Source: Ruminococcus sp. | Lineage (GTDB): Bacteria > Bacillota > Clostridia > Oscillospirales > Ruminococcaceae | Assembly: GCF_024692365.1 (NCBI RefSeq) | Contig: NZ_JAILMR010000085.1 | Coordinates: 1 to 37,697, forward strand | DNA: 37,697 nt | Reading direction: 5' to 3' | Part shown: positions 23,322 through 32,172 of the stretch, piece by piece | Numbering within the stretch: position 1 is the stretch's first letter | Layout: each line of letters opens with the position of its first letter | The notes under the pieces: generated by a model | What the model was told of the DNA's origin: nothing | The model's input: only the letters and a program-made list of their open reading frames with translations | Databases searched by the model: none | Position numbers and translations under genes: made by a program

Positions 23322-24211
23322 CCGTTTTCAAAGTCTTTCATCATATTTTCAACAAAGCTTACCGTATCTGTCATACCCGACCGATTATAGCGGTTCAGCC
23401 TGTAAAGACATTCGCTGTCGTTTCTGATTATGTAGTTGGGCTTTTCCTCGACCCCGAGGGTTGCCTCAAATCCAAGTGCTTTCAGGGTTTCCTCGGATTC
23501 ATCGCAGTTAAATCCGTATGGGTAGGTGAATACGTTTGGTCTGAAATCGCAGTTGGTCTCAAACAGCTTTTGCAGACCGTCGATATCGGATATCAGCGCA
23601 TGGCGGTATTCGTCGGAGGATTCACCCTCTTTTTTCAGTACGCCCCGCCTTTCGCCCAGATTGTGCATTGAACCGCTGTGATTGCAGAATTCGTATCTGC
23701 CGCTTTCGCGCATTTCTGTGATGTCTTTCCAACTGAGGTATGAGTACAGTGCCGACTGCTTTTCACCGCTTTCCGATGCGTCTATTGTGTAATCACCAAC
23801 AACCGAGATAGTCGCCTTGAAATCTTCCTTTTTCAGCAGACCGTAGAGATACTCGCGGTTGTTGTAAAAACCGTCATCAAATGTCAAGACTATCGGCTTG
23901 TCAGGAAGCTCTCCGTCATAGTTTACGTACCTGATCAGGTCATTGATGAACACTGGTGTAAAGTTTTTCTGCTTGAGATATTGTATGTCGCTTTCTATCT
24001 GGTCAAGGCTTACCACATATTCACCGAGATTGTCATCATCAAGAGTTATGCTGTGATACATTATTATAGGCACTGGAATGCCCTCTTTCTTGGGCTTTTC
24101 TGGTGCTTCCTCCTGTGCCGCGAAAGTGCTGGTCATACCCGCACCAACTGCTATCACCGCGGGAAGAAGTATCACCAGAAGCAGTTTGTTCAGCTTTATC
24201 GTTTTAAACAT
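23318..24211 (-). CDS. Polysaccharide deacetylase (NodB homology domain, CE4)
   Basis: Likely removes acetyl groups from N-acetylglucosamine residues of peptidoglycan or from acetylated xylan at the cell surface. The product has 297 residues. A signal peptide or anchor helix (residues 10-31) is followed by the catalytic domain. CE4 motifs: LTFDDG with Asp112 and metal ligand Asp113; HSGSMH with ligands His178 and His183; and TYPYGF (motif 3). GGAGG lies before ATG 24211. The cohesin-like gene follows on the same strand but has its own promoter. The substrate cannot be decided from sequence alone. Confidence 0.9.
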   Translation of the reverse strand: MFKTIKLNKLLLVILLPAVIAVGAGMTSTFAAQEEAPEKPKKEGIPVPIIMYHSITLDDDNLGEYVVSLDQIESDIQYLKQKNFTPVFINDLIRYVNYDGELPDKPIVLTFDDGFYNNREYLYGLLKKEDFKATISVVGDYTIDASESGEKQSALYSYLSWKDITEMRESGRYEFCNHSGSMHNLGERRGVLKKEGESSDEYRHALISDIDGLQKLFETNCDFRPNVFTYPYGFNCDESEETLKALGFEATLGVEEKPNYIIRNDSECLYRLNRYNRSGMTDTVSFVENMMKDFENG

Positions 24212-24307
24212 AGTATTTCCTCCATGTCAACTGATGTAAATTTAAAGTGCTTGTTTAGTATATATGCCGCTTCTGCAAAAAAAATTCAAAAAAACGCGAA
24301 TATAGGG

Positions 24308-24336
24308 TTGAAAAAATTGTGCAAATATGATATACT
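24308..24336 (+). promoter_or_regulatory. Sigma-A promoter of the chemoreceptor operon
   Basis: TTGAAA at 24308-24313, a 17-bp spacer and TATACT at 24331-24336. ATG 24399 follows, with GGGAGG at 24385-24390. Confidence 0.8.
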
Positions 24337-24398
24337 CTAATTATGTTGAAATGGTAAATTAAGCATTTTGATAAATTATTTAACGGGAGGATCCAGAT

Positions 24399-26519
24399 AT
24401 GAAAACGATCAGTACTAAATTGATGCTGATAATGTTTTGTGCGGCATTGATTATCATATCCGTTCTCGACGCTGTGGCGATAACCGCCATAAGCAAGACT
24501 ACCAAGGATACCGTCATGAGTTCTGCAAAACCTCTTTCGTTACAGGGTGTCAAGAACTTTGACAGTTCCGTTCAGCAGTATGTTACAGATCTTTCCAGGT
24601 CTGTCAGATCATCTGATTTCAGCCATGCAGCCGATGAAGCTGCAATGGTCGAAGTTATGAAAAGCGATTTCTCCGAAAATGTCAGGGACGATATCACATA
24701 CGCCATTATGGGCTCGGAGGGTCAGACCCTTTATTCTACAAACTCTGCCCTCACCGATACTATCCAGCGCGAAGATATAACTCAGGCTGTCAGCTCAAAT
24801 GAGTCCTTCGTCAGTGACCTCTTCGTTGTTGACAGCAGTGACGGCAAACAGCAGTATTTCTATGTTCTCCAGTCGGTATATCTGGAAAGCAAATACGTTG
24901 TTGCTGCGGAGGTGATAGATTCATCTTCGCTGTGTGATGTTTTCTCGGGGTCGGATATCGGTCATGAGGGATTTATATTCCTTATGGACAGGGACGGCAA
25001 TATGCTGATGCACACCGATAACGACCTTGGTCTGAAGCGCTTTAATCCCATAAAGGAAGCGGGCAGTGATGAGAATTACAAGTCCTTTGCCGATGCTTTG
25101 AAGTCCGTTGTTTCCAGCAGCGGTGATACGGGAGAGTTCAAGCTTGATGACAAGGATTATGTTTTCGGTGCCTGCTATTCCGACTATTTTGATGCGATAA
25201 TGATATACGCCCTTACTCCCGGAGATTTCAGCGCTGTTTCATCGGGTATGTTCAGGACCATCGTTATATGCGGCATAATACTTCTTCTGCTGACGGTATG
25301 TTCTTCAATGTTCTTCTCCAGACGTCTTTCAAAGCCCATCGTTTCCGCGACTGCCCGTATACGCGAGCTTGCACAGGGCAATCTTTCGTCACCTGTTGAC
25401 GTATGGTACTCAAAGGACGAGCTGGGCGTACTTACAAGCTCACTTGAAGAGACCATAGTATGTCTGAGACAGTACATCAATCTCATAACCGTAGCCCTAA
25501 ACCAGATATCCGAAGGCAACCTCTGCCACCGAATGGAGGGCACTTTCAAGGGCGATTTCCAGCAGATTAAGACCACATTCAACGATATCCTGAATTCACT
25601 TTCTGATACTTTCGCATCGATAAATACCGCAGCTGAACAGGTGAATACAGGTGCTGTGCAGGTATCGAACTCGGCACAGTCGGTTTCACAGGGTTCAACT
25701 CAACAGGCGTCTGCTATCGAGGAACTTTCCGTTACGCTGAAAGACGTTTCAAAGCAGGTCGAGCAGAACGCCAACGATGCTAAGAACGCTAATACCATCG
25801 TTTCAAGAAATGCAGAAGCTATCGGCACCTGCAACGATGATATGACAAATATGCTGAGCGCTATCAACGAGATAAGGATATCTTCGGAACAGATCTCCAA
25901 GATAATCAAGGTCATCGATGAAATAGCATTCCAGACAAATATACTCGCGCTGAATGCGGCAGTTGAAGCTGCCCGCGAGGGTTCAAAGGGATTCGGCGTG
26001 GTTGCTGACGAAGTAAGACGACTTGCATCACGTTCGGCAGAAGCCGCAAAGCAGACGGCTTCGCTAATCGAGAATTCTTCGGCAGCGGTACAGAAGGGTT
26101 CGCAGATAGCCGAAAAGACAGCGGAATCCCTTGGCAGTATAGTTGAGGGTTCGGAGGAGATACAGACACTGGTCAAGAACATCTCCGAAGCATCGGAAGC
26201 CCAGACAGAAGCTATCGCACAGATAAACACAGGTCTCGGACAGATATCCACTGTCGTTTCGGCGAATACATCGGCTTCCGTGGGTACTGCATCAGCCAGT
26301 GAGGAACTTTCAAGCCAGTCGCTGATACTCAAGAACATGATCGCAAGGTTCAAGCTGAGTGATGAAACAAAGCCCACCAGCGGTGTTATGAAGTATGATT
26401 ATTCAGTTCCCGAGGAGAATTCCTCGATACTCAAAAACAGGGTTATGCAGCTGACCAGCGTTGATGTTGACTTCGATGACGATCGGGAATTTTTAGACGA
26501 TATTGACGATAAATACTGA
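24399..26519 (+). CDS. Methyl-accepting chemotaxis protein
   Basis: Transmembrane chemoreceptor that controls a CheA-type kinase. The product has 706 residues. Membrane helix 1 is at about 8-29, then an extracellular sensor of about 255 residues with a double-Cache-like layout, helix 2 at about 287-306, a HAMP domain ([18 protein letters not shown]), and a long coiled-coil signalling domain. The conserved hairpin tip begins at Glu508 ([20 protein letters not shown]) and continues to [16 protein letters not shown]. The tail is very acidic ([16 protein letters not shown]) and has no NWETF-type CheR-docking peptide. No che genes are in the window. The pfk gene follows 32 bp downstream. Confidence 0.95.
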   Translation: MKTISTKLMLIMFCAALIIISVLDAVAITAISKTTKDTVMSSAKPLSLQGVKNFDSSVQQYVTDLSRSVRSSDFSHAADEAAMVEVMKSDFSENVRDDITYAIMGSEGQTLYSTNSALTDTIQREDITQAVSSNESFVSDLFVVDSSDGKQQYFYVLQSVYLESKYVVAAEVIDSSSLCDVFSGSDIGHEGFIFLMDRDGNMLMHTDNDLGLKRFNPIKEAGSDENYKSFADALKSVVSSSGDTGEFKLDDKDYVFGACYSDYFDAIMIYALTPGDFSAVSSGMFRTIVICGIILLLLTVCSSMFFSRRLSKPIVSATARIRELAQGNLSSPVDVWYSKDELGVLTSSLEETIVCLRQYINLITVALNQISEGNLCHRMEGTFKGDFQQIKTTFNDILNSLSDTFASINTAAEQVNTGAVQVSNSAQSVSQGSTQQASAIEELSVTLKDVSKQVEQNANDAKNANTIVSRNAEAIGTCNDDMTNMLSAINEIRISSEQISKIIKVIDEIAFQTNILALNAAVEAAREGSKGFGVVADEVRRLASRSAEAAKQTASLIENSSAAVQKGSQIAEKTAESLGSIVEGSEEIQTLVKNISEASEAQTEAIAQINTGLGQISTVVSANTSASVGTASASEELSSQSLILKNMIARFKLSDETKPTSGVMKYDYSVPEENSSILKNRVMQLTSVDVDFDDDREFLDDIDDKY

Positions 26520-26551
26520 CGATGATTATAACAGAAAGGATATGATCAGAT

Positions 26552-27628
26552 ATGAAGAGAAGAATAGGTATACTCACAAGCGGCGGTGACTGTCCCGGAC
26601 TTAACGCAACTATCAGAGGTGTTGCCAAGGCTTGTTATGAAAAATTCGGCGAGGACGTTGAGATAATCGGTATACATGACGGTTATTTCGGTCTGATAAA
26701 CGGTCTCTGTAAAGAGATGAACCAGTCGGATTTTTCGGGCATACTCACCACGGGCGGAACTATCTTCGGTACAAAGAGGACTCCTTTCAAAATGATGCAG
26801 GTCATCGAAGACGATAAAGTTGACAAGGTAAAGGCGATGAAAGCCACCTACAAAAAGCAGAAGCTGGATTGTCTGCTGACACTGGGCGGAAACGGAACCC
26901 ACAAGACTGCAAATCTGCTTTCAAGCGAGGGTCTTAACGTTATCGGTCTGCCTAAGACTATCGACAATGATATCTGGGGCACAAGTGTAACTTTCGGTTT
27001 CCACACCGCAGTTGATACCGCTACCGATGTTATCGACAGACTGCACTCCACCGCAAACTCCCACGGACGTATTCTTGTGGCTGAGATAATGGGCAACAAG
27101 GCTGGCTGGCTGACCCTTTATTCGGGTATAGCTGGCGGTGCTGATATGATAGTCATTCCCGAGATACCCTACGATATCGAAAAGCTTGCGGCAGCCTGCG
27201 AGCGCCGTGATTCCAAGGGATTCTCTATCATGGCAGTAGCTGAGGGTGCTTTCGATAAGGAAGAAGCCAAGATGAAGAAGAAGGAACGCGCTAAGCTTCG
27301 TGCTGAACAGGGCATCACCACAGCGACCGCACGTATCGCCAAGCAGATAGAACAAATGACCGGCAGAGAGACCAGAGTTTGCATACCCGGTCATATGCTG
27401 AGAGGCGGAAGTCCTTCGGCTTACGACAGAGTTCTTGCAACAAAGTTCGGCGTACACGCGGCTGAACTTGTGGCAAAGGAAAAGTACGGCTACGCTGTTG
27501 CTATGATAAAGGAAGTAGTTTCAGAGAACAAGCTGGAAGACGTTGCCGGCAAGACAAAATTCGTGCCCGAGGACGACCAGATGGTTAAGTACGCAAAGGC
27601 GCTGGGTGTTTCATTCGGCGATAAGTAA
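26552..27628 (+). CDS. pfkA: 6-phosphofructokinase
   Basis: Phosphorylates fructose 6-phosphate in glycolysis. The product has 358 residues, in the bacterial size class. Motifs: GGDCPGLNA at the nucleotide-binding start, GGNGTHKTANLL, and PKTIDNDIWG with the catalytic base Asp138. At the two sites that separate ATP from PPi enzymes (Gly104 and Gly124 in E. coli) it has Gly115 and Lys135. Gly at the first site favours ATP; Lys at the second occurs in PPi enzymes and in some ATP enzymes such as that of Trypanosoma. Asn114 replaces the usual Asp103. The phosphoryl donor is therefore probably ATP but not settled. It may share the chemoreceptor promoter. Confidence 0.93.
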   Translation: MKRRIGILTSGGDCPGLNATIRGVAKACYEKFGEDVEIIGIHDGYFGLINGLCKEMNQSDFSGILTTGGTIFGTKRTPFKMMQVIEDDKVDKVKAMKATYKKQKLDCLLTLGGNGTHKTANLLSSEGLNVIGLPKTIDNDIWGTSVTFGFHTAVDTATDVIDRLHSTANSHGRILVAEIMGNKAGWLTLYSGIAGGADMIVIPEIPYDIEKLAAACERRDSKGFSIMAVAEGAFDKEEAKMKKKERAKLRAEQGITTATARIAKQIEQMTGRETRVCIPGHMLRGGSPSAYDRVLATKFGVHAAELVAKEKYGYAVAMIKEVVSENKLEDVAGKTKFVPEDDQMVKYAKALGVSFGDK

Positions 27629-27636
27629 CAAAACTG

Positions 27637-27668
27637 ATTCCCGACATCGTAAGTGCGGTGTCGGGAAT
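27637..27668 (+). other. 13-bp stem-loop behind pfk
   Basis: Positions 27637-27649 pair with 27656-27668 around TAAGTG (one G-U pair). No T-tract follows on the plus strand. It may protect the 3' end of the pfk message or terminate inefficiently. Confidence 0.55.
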
Positions 27669-27712
27669 AATCATGCCCGCAGGGGCGATGATATAATAGA
27701 TGGAGGATAGAC

Positions 27713-28939
27713 ATGACCGAAGTTATTGAAAGATTTTTGAGATACGTCAAGATAGATACCCAGTCCGATGAGGATGCGCAGACACAGCCAAGCACTGCCA
27801 AGCAGTTCGACTTGGCACGACTGCTGTATAAGGAACTCAACGAGATGGGTGCGAAAGATGTTTTTCTTGATGAAGCCCATTGTTATGTGTACGCTCGCAT
27901 TCCTGCGAATGAGGTTGGTAAACAGCCGAAAACACTGGGATTCATCTCCCATATGGATACTTCACCCGAAGCATCGGGCGAGAACGTGAAGCCCCGGATA
28001 ATCGAGGATTATGACGGCGAAGATATCACGCTGAACGAGGAACAGGGGATAGTGCTGAAAACCTCGGTTTTCCCCGAGATAAAGAATTATATCGGGCAGT
28101 CGCTTATCGTCACCGACGGCACTACCTTGCTGGGTGCTGACGACAAGGCGGGTGTTGCCGAGATAATGACAATGGCACATCGTCTGCTTACTGACGACAG
28201 CATCAAGCACGGCGAGATAGCAATTGCGTTCACTCCCGATGAGGAGATAGGCGCGGGTACGGATAATTTTGACCTTAAAAGATTCGTGGCTGACTTTGCT
28301 TACACCGTTGACGGCGGCGGCATCGGTGAGCTTGAATATGAGACTTTCAATGCGGCTTCGGCTGACATCACCGTGCGGGGCGTTAATGTGCATACAGGCG
28401 AAGCCAAGAACAAGATGGTCAACGCGGCACGTATCGCGGCGGAGTTTGACAGTCTTCTGCCGCCCGAACAGAAACCCGAATTCACCGAGGGCAGGGAAGG
28501 GTTCTTCCACCTTATGAACATTGAAGGCAGCACCGAAAGTGCTACGCTTTCATACCTTATCCGCGACCATGACAGGACTAAGTTTGAATCTAAAAAAGCC
28601 CTGATATCGAAGCTTGCGGATATTCTGAACCTAAGATACGGCGAGGGTACAGTTACTGCCGAGGTCAAGGATACCTACTACAATATGCGCGAGAAGATAG
28701 AGCCCGATTTCATGTTCCTTGTGGAGAATGTTTCCGAATGCATGAAAAAGCTGGGCATCGAACCGAAGATACAGCCTATCCGCGGCGGCACCGACGGTTC
28801 AAGCCTTTCGTTCAAGGGTCTGCCCTGTCCGAACATCTGCACAGGCGGTCACAACTACCACGGCAGATACGAATACTGCTGTGTTGAGTCAATGGAGAAG
28901 ATATGCGATCTGCTTGTTATGCTGACCGAAACTCTTTGA
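27713..28939 (+). CDS. pepT: Peptidase T (tripeptide aminopeptidase)
   Basis: Dinuclear zinc aminopeptidase of the M20B family that releases the N-terminal residue of tripeptides in the cytoplasm. The product has 408 residues, the usual length. Metal and catalytic sites: SHMDTSP (His80, Asp82), GADDKAG (Asp143, a zinc-bridging Asp), TPDEEIG (catalytic Glu177, ligand Glu178), TVDGGGIGELEYE, and the C-terminal GGHNYHGRYEY with the last histidine ligand. GGAGG precedes ATG 27713. A TATAAT at 27692-27697 is too close to the ribosome binding site to act as the main promoter, so it is probably read from the pfk side. Confidence 0.95.
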   Translation: MTEVIERFLRYVKIDTQSDEDAQTQPSTAKQFDLARLLYKELNEMGAKDVFLDEAHCYVYARIPANEVGKQPKTLGFISHMDTSPEASGENVKPRIIEDYDGEDITLNEEQGIVLKTSVFPEIKNYIGQSLIVTDGTTLLGADDKAGVAEIMTMAHRLLTDDSIKHGEIAIAFTPDEEIGAGTDNFDLKRFVADFAYTVDGGGIGELEYETFNAASADITVRGVNVHTGEAKNKMVNAARIAAEFDSLLPPEQKPEFTEGREGFFHLMNIEGSTESATLSYLIRDHDRTKFESKKALISKLADILNLRYGEGTVTAEVKDTYYNMREKIEPDFMFLVENVSECMKKLGIEPKIQPIRGGTDGSSLSFKGLPCPNICTGGHNYHGRYEYCCVESMEKICDLLVMLTETL

Positions 28940-28952
28940 TCGAGGAAGAAAA

Positions 28953-29603
28953 ATGAAACAGAAGATAATTGTTACAGTCCTGCTGATAGCCCTGCTTTCG
29001 TCCTGCGGGAATACAGTTTCCAAGAATGATGAGAGTACAAACTCTGTCGGGGCGGAAGTTTCATCATCGGCTGAAAGGGAAGTGTCTGCTGAAAGTATAG
29101 CGGAATCAGAATCGACAGCGGAAGAAAATCCCGCGGAAGAAAGTTCATCGGCTGAAGACGTGGTGGAGATAATCACTGAGATGAACGAAGAAGCCGAGGA
29201 GGAGAAAGGTCTGCTGGAAAGCGCCGAGGATATTCAGCTTACCGACGTTGACGGCTGGGAGACCAACTACACCTTTATTTACGACGGCGAAACTTACAGC
29301 GCGGTGTACACTCCCGATAACTGGAAAATTATAGATTCCTACAAGATGACCAGCGAAGCGGATATGGTTATAATCTGCGGTGCGCTGGCTGAGGTTCACC
29401 CCGTTCACGGCTGTGACGGCGAGAGTTTCCGTGAACCAGAGGATATGGCTTATGAGTGGGTACAGCATAACATCGCCTACGAGATTCTTCCCGATGACAA
29501 CAGCTGGAAAGCCATCGCCAAGGACGTTGACATCAATCCCGCCGACCAGAATAAAAGCCTTTATGAGATGTACAAAAGCAAAACGGGCGGAAGTCTGAAT
29601 TGA
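28953..29603 (+). CDS. Putative lipoprotein
   Basis: A 216-residue protein with a type II signal peptide and lipobox LLSSC (Cys18), so the mature form is lipid-anchored outside the membrane. Residues about 20-85 are a low-complexity Ser/Glu/Ala stretch (SSSAEREVSAES, AEENPAEESSSAE), probably a spacer. The C-terminal 125 residues form a small alpha/beta domain (NYTFIYDGETYSAVYTPDNW, then DMVIICGALAEVHPVHGCDG) that I do not recognise. It follows pepT by 13 bp and is probably co-transcribed. Confidence 0.8.
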   Translation: MKQKIIVTVLLIALLSSCGNTVSKNDESTNSVGAEVSSSAEREVSAESIAESESTAEENPAEESSSAEDVVEIITEMNEEAEEEKGLLESAEDIQLTDVDGWETNYTFIYDGETYSAVYTPDNWKIIDSYKMTSEADMVIICGALAEVHPVHGCDGESFREPEDMAYEWVQHNIAYEILPDDNSWKAIAKDVDINPADQNKSLYEMYKSKTGGSLN

Positions 29604-29614
29604 TTGTAATAATC

Positions 29615-29672
29615 TGATATATCGTAATATATTTATATTGACATATTAGCTTATATGTGATATATTGTAATA
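29615..29672 (+). promoter_or_regulatory. Operator-like repeat pair around the NAD operon promoter
   Basis: TTGACA at 29638-29643, a 17-bp spacer and TATATT at 29661-29666 form the promoter. Two 15-bp direct repeats that differ at one base, TGATATAT(C/T)GTAATA, lie at 29615-29629 and 29658-29672, one upstream of the -35 and one over the -10. Each has dyad symmetry at its centre. They are good candidates for binding sites of the NrtR-like protein encoded directly downstream. Confidence 0.6.
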
Positions 29673-29707
29673 AACCAATAGTTAATAACTCTTTGTTACA
29701 ATGAGAG

Positions 29708-30466
29708 GTGAGCGACCTGTATTCACTTGAAAATTTTGACAGACCATCAGTGGCGGCAGACGCTGTGGTCTTCGGTATCGACAGTATCAAGGCAGAAGAC
29801 AAGAAAAATCTCGATACCAAAAAGCTGAAACTTCTGCTGGTAAAGCGCGGCGAAGAACCTTTTATGGGGAGCTATTCACTCCCCGGCGGATTTCTGCGAA
29901 AGGGCGAGACCATCGAGGAAGCCGCAGTCCGCGAATTGCAAGAAGAAGCAGGGGTCAAAGAACCAAAGCTGATAAATCTGGGAGTGTACAGCAAACCCGA
30001 GCGCGACCCGCGTGGCTGGATAATCTCATGCTGTTTCATCGCGCTGACAAACACCGTTGAACTTTCCACAGCGGCAGGTTCAGATGCTGAATCAGCCCAC
30101 TGGCTCGACCTTGAAGCCACAGATACAGAACATGGTCTGAACCTGAAACTTCACGATGACGGCGATGTCGTGTACGAGTATTCATGCGGAATGGCGAAGG
30201 TGGATAAACTGGCATTCGACCACGGCAAGATGATACTTGATGCATTCCTGAAACTGCGCGACGAGGTTATCAATCACGATATGATCTTTGGGCTAATGCC
30301 CGAATATTTCACCATATCAGATTTACAGCAGCCCTTTGAGGCCATCACGGGCATACATCTTTCGCCCCAGGGTTTCAGAAAAAAAGTTATAGGCAAGCTC
30401 ACGGAAACAGAGCTTTTCGATGAAGCCGCGGCACACAGGACATCAAAGCTTTACCGAAAGGCGTGA
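29708..30466 (+). CDS. nrtR: NrtR-like regulator: Nudix domain plus winged helix
   Basis: NrtR proteins repress NAD-synthesis genes and are released by ADP-ribose. Residues about 12-155 are a Nudix domain with a complete Nudix box at 61-83 (Gly61, Glu67, Arg75-Glu76, Glu79-Glu80, Gly82), so hydrolase activity may remain. Residues about 185-252 are the winged-helix region typical of NrtR (YFTISDLQQPFEAITG, then FRKKVIGKL). Two NAD-related genes follow directly, which supports the call. The start is uncertain: GTG 29708 is used, but the only good ribosome-binding-like sequence (AGAGGTG) overlaps it. The product has 252 residues from that GTG. Confidence 0.82.
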   Translation: MSDLYSLENFDRPSVAADAVVFGIDSIKAEDKKNLDTKKLKLLLVKRGEEPFMGSYSLPGGFLRKGETIEEAAVRELQEEAGVKEPKLINLGVYSKPERDPRGWIISCCFIALTNTVELSTAAGSDAESAHWLDLEATDTEHGLNLKLHDDGDVVYEYSCGMAKVDKLAFDHGKMILDAFLKLRDEVINHDMIFGLMPEYFTISDLQQPFEAITGIHLSPQGFRKKVIGKLTETELFDEAAAHRTSKLYRKA

Positions 30467-30486
30467 CCCACAAAAGAGGTGTCGGT

Positions 30487-30903
30487 ATGATCGATAAATT
30501 CACAGATGAATATTTTTTCCTGAGCAATTTTTTTGAAAGCAAAGTAACATATGAGGGCATCACTTATCTTAACAACGAAGCCGCTTTTCAGGCGATGAAG
30601 ACTCTTGATGAAAACGAGCGCAAAGCTTTCGCGGAACTTGACCCTGATGCCGCTAAAAAGGCAGGCAGAAAGATCAGCCTGCGGAGCGACTGGGAAGATG
30701 TCAAGACAGAGTTGATGTACGAGATCTGTAAGGCAAAATTCACCCAGAACAACGACCTTGCAGAGAAACTTCTGGCAACAGGCGATGAAGAGCTTGTTGA
30801 GGGCAACAACTGGAACGACAAGATCTGGGGAAAAGTCAACGGAGAGGGCGAGAACCGCCTTGGAGTAATACTTATGAGGATCAGAGAGGAGCTTAGAAAA
30901 TGA
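30487..30903 (+). CDS. NADAR (YbiA-like) family protein
   Basis: NADAR proteins are N-glycosidases or ADP-ribose hydrolases: YbiA acts on riboflavin-pathway intermediates, and others remove ADP-ribose from DNA guanine. From ATG 30487 (AGAGGT at 30475-30480) it has 138 residues, short for the family. Motifs: FLSNFFESKVTYEG, YLNNEAAFQAMK (Glu31, Lys38), and NNWNDKIWG (Asp111, Trp114, Gly115) followed by GENRLG. It sits between an NrtR-like gene and nadE with a 4-bp ATGA overlap to nadE, so it is tied to NAD or ADP-ribose metabolism. The substrate is unknown. Confidence 0.85.
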   Translation: MIDKFTDEYFFLSNFFESKVTYEGITYLNNEAAFQAMKTLDENERKAFAELDPDAAKKAGRKISLRSDWEDVKTELMYEICKAKFTQNNDLAEKLLATGDEELVEGNNWNDKIWGKVNGEGENRLGVILMRIREELRK

Positions 30904-31655
30904 GCAATTTCGATGCAAAAAAAGTCAAGGAAGACATCATCAGATGGATAAGAGAATATTTTGAGGCGAACGCAACTCCCACCACAAATGCAGTTATCGG
31001 CATTTCTGGCGGCAAGGACAGTTCAGTTGCTGCGGCGCTCTGCGTTGAAGCGCTGGGCAAGGACAGAGTTATCGGCGTGCTGATGCCCCAGGGCGAGCAG
31101 TTCGATATTGATTGCAGCAAAAAGCTGGTGGCACATCTTGGCATCAAGAGCTACGAGATAAACGTTGGCATCACAGTTTCCGCTCTGCTGGGCGAACTTG
31201 GCAGCAAGCTGGAAGTTGCCGAGCAGGCAAGGGTGAACACTCCTCCGAGAATCAGAATGACTACCCTTTACGCTGTTGCAGCTTGCGTCGGCGGACGTGT
31301 AGTGAACACCTGCAATATGTCTGAGGACTGGGTTGGCTATTCTACCAAATTCGGTGATGCCGCAGGCGATTTCAGCCCACTTTCCGAACTCTGCGTTCGT
31401 GAGGTTATCGCAGTGGGCGACGAACTGGGTCTGCCTTATGAGCTGACTCACAAAACTCCTATCGATGGTCTTTGCGGAAAGACTGACGAGGACAATCTGG
31501 GATTCACCTATGCTGAGCTTGACAGCTATATCCGTAATGAAACAGACCTCTCCGATAAGCCCGAGCTGAAAGCCCGCATTGATGGTATGCACGCGAGAAA
31601 TCTGCATAAGCTTCTGCCAATGCCTAAATTTGAATTCACAATTCACAATTCATAA
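30900..31655 (+). CDS. nadE: NAD synthase, ammonia-dependent type
   Basis: Last step of NAD synthesis: amidates nicotinate adenine dinucleotide using ATP and ammonia. The product has 251 residues. The PP-loop ISGGKDSS (35-42) is present, as are RIRMTTLYAVAA, NTCNMSEDWVGYSTKFGD and the C-terminal PIDGLCGKTDEDNLGFTY. There is no glutaminase domain, so ammonia must be supplied directly or by a partner. It overlaps the NADAR gene by ATGA. The last residues (EFTIHNS) are coded by a tandem heptamer repeat that continues past the stop, so the C-terminus has probably been altered by a repeat. Confidence 0.96.
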   Translation: MSNFDAKKVKEDIIRWIREYFEANATPTTNAVIGISGGKDSSVAAALCVEALGKDRVIGVLMPQGEQFDIDCSKKLVAHLGIKSYEINVGITVSALLGELGSKLEVAEQARVNTPPRIRMTTLYAVAACVGGRVVNTCNMSEDWVGYSTKFGDAAGDFSPLSELCVREVIAVGDELGLPYELTHKTPIDGLCGKTDEDNLGFTYAELDSYIRNETDLSDKPELKARIDGMHARNLHKLLPMPKFEFTIHNS

Positions 31656-31661
31656 TTCATA
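31634..31661 (+). repeat. Tandem heptamer repeat over the nadE stop codon
   Basis: Four 7-bp units: ATTCACA twice, then ATTCATA twice, followed by ATTG. The nadE stop TAA (31653-31655) lies in the third and fourth units. A change in copy number would alter the C-terminus of NadE. Confidence 0.8.
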
Positions 31662-31701
31662 ATTGTTGGCAGGGCGGAATCGTAGCTGTACTTAGATAAG
31701 A

Positions 31702-32097
31702 ATGCCAAGGAAAAGAGCTTTAGGTCAAGCTTTTCGCGAAAGGCTTGCGAGGATGTTTGCACAGTCAGCAAGCTGACTGTTGGCGGAGTCCCTCAATCAC
31801 CAAGGCGTATACCAAAATGTACGGCAAATTACCAAAGCGAATAAACGCATACCAAAAAATGCGCCGGTACGCTGCCGACGCAGTCGCAGCTACCAAACGA
31901 TACGAGCGTGTACCAAACTATACGACCGTATCATTTGGTATGCGTAAACATTACCCGCGCATGAAATCGGACAGCGTAAGCCACAGCCGACGCAGTCGCT
32001 GTTAACCGATTTCTCGACCCGAGGGCGCTGCCGACGCAGTCGCAGCTGAGGGGCGACATACCCCGCAGTTCTTCTAAAGCAGTTCTTCTAAATAAGA
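31702..32097 (+). repeat. Structured intergenic element, copy C (forward)
   Basis: ATGCCAAGG edge (31702); a 22-bp palindrome with one mismatched pair at 31726-31747; a hairpin ACAGTCAG/CTGACTGT; GGCGGAGTCCCTCAATCACC; phased units TACCAAA at 31810, 31830, 31850, 31891 and 31911 with TACG units between; arms ATGCGCCGG / CCCGCGCAT; hairpin AAATCGG (31964-31970) / CCGATTT (32006-32012); TCTCGACCCGA; and the tandem 14-mer GCAGTTCTTCTAAA at the end. A 20-bp bulged hairpin sequence GCTGCCGACGCAGTCGCAGC occurs twice in this copy. Confidence 0.8.
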
Positions 32098-32112
32098 AAG
32101 CATAAACAAAAC

Positions 32113-32150
32113 GAGGGCAACCCGTAACAGTTGGGTCGCCCTCTTTTTTT
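32113..32150 (+). terminator. Intrinsic terminator of the NAD operon
   Basis: GAGGGC plus ACCC pair with GGGT plus GCCCTC, separated by one A-C mismatch (32113-32123 with 32133-32143). Seven T follow (32144-32150). It lies beyond repeat copy C, so the copy would be part of the nadE transcript. Confidence 0.85.
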
Positions 32151-32172
32151 GTATATAAACTTTGTACCAGCC

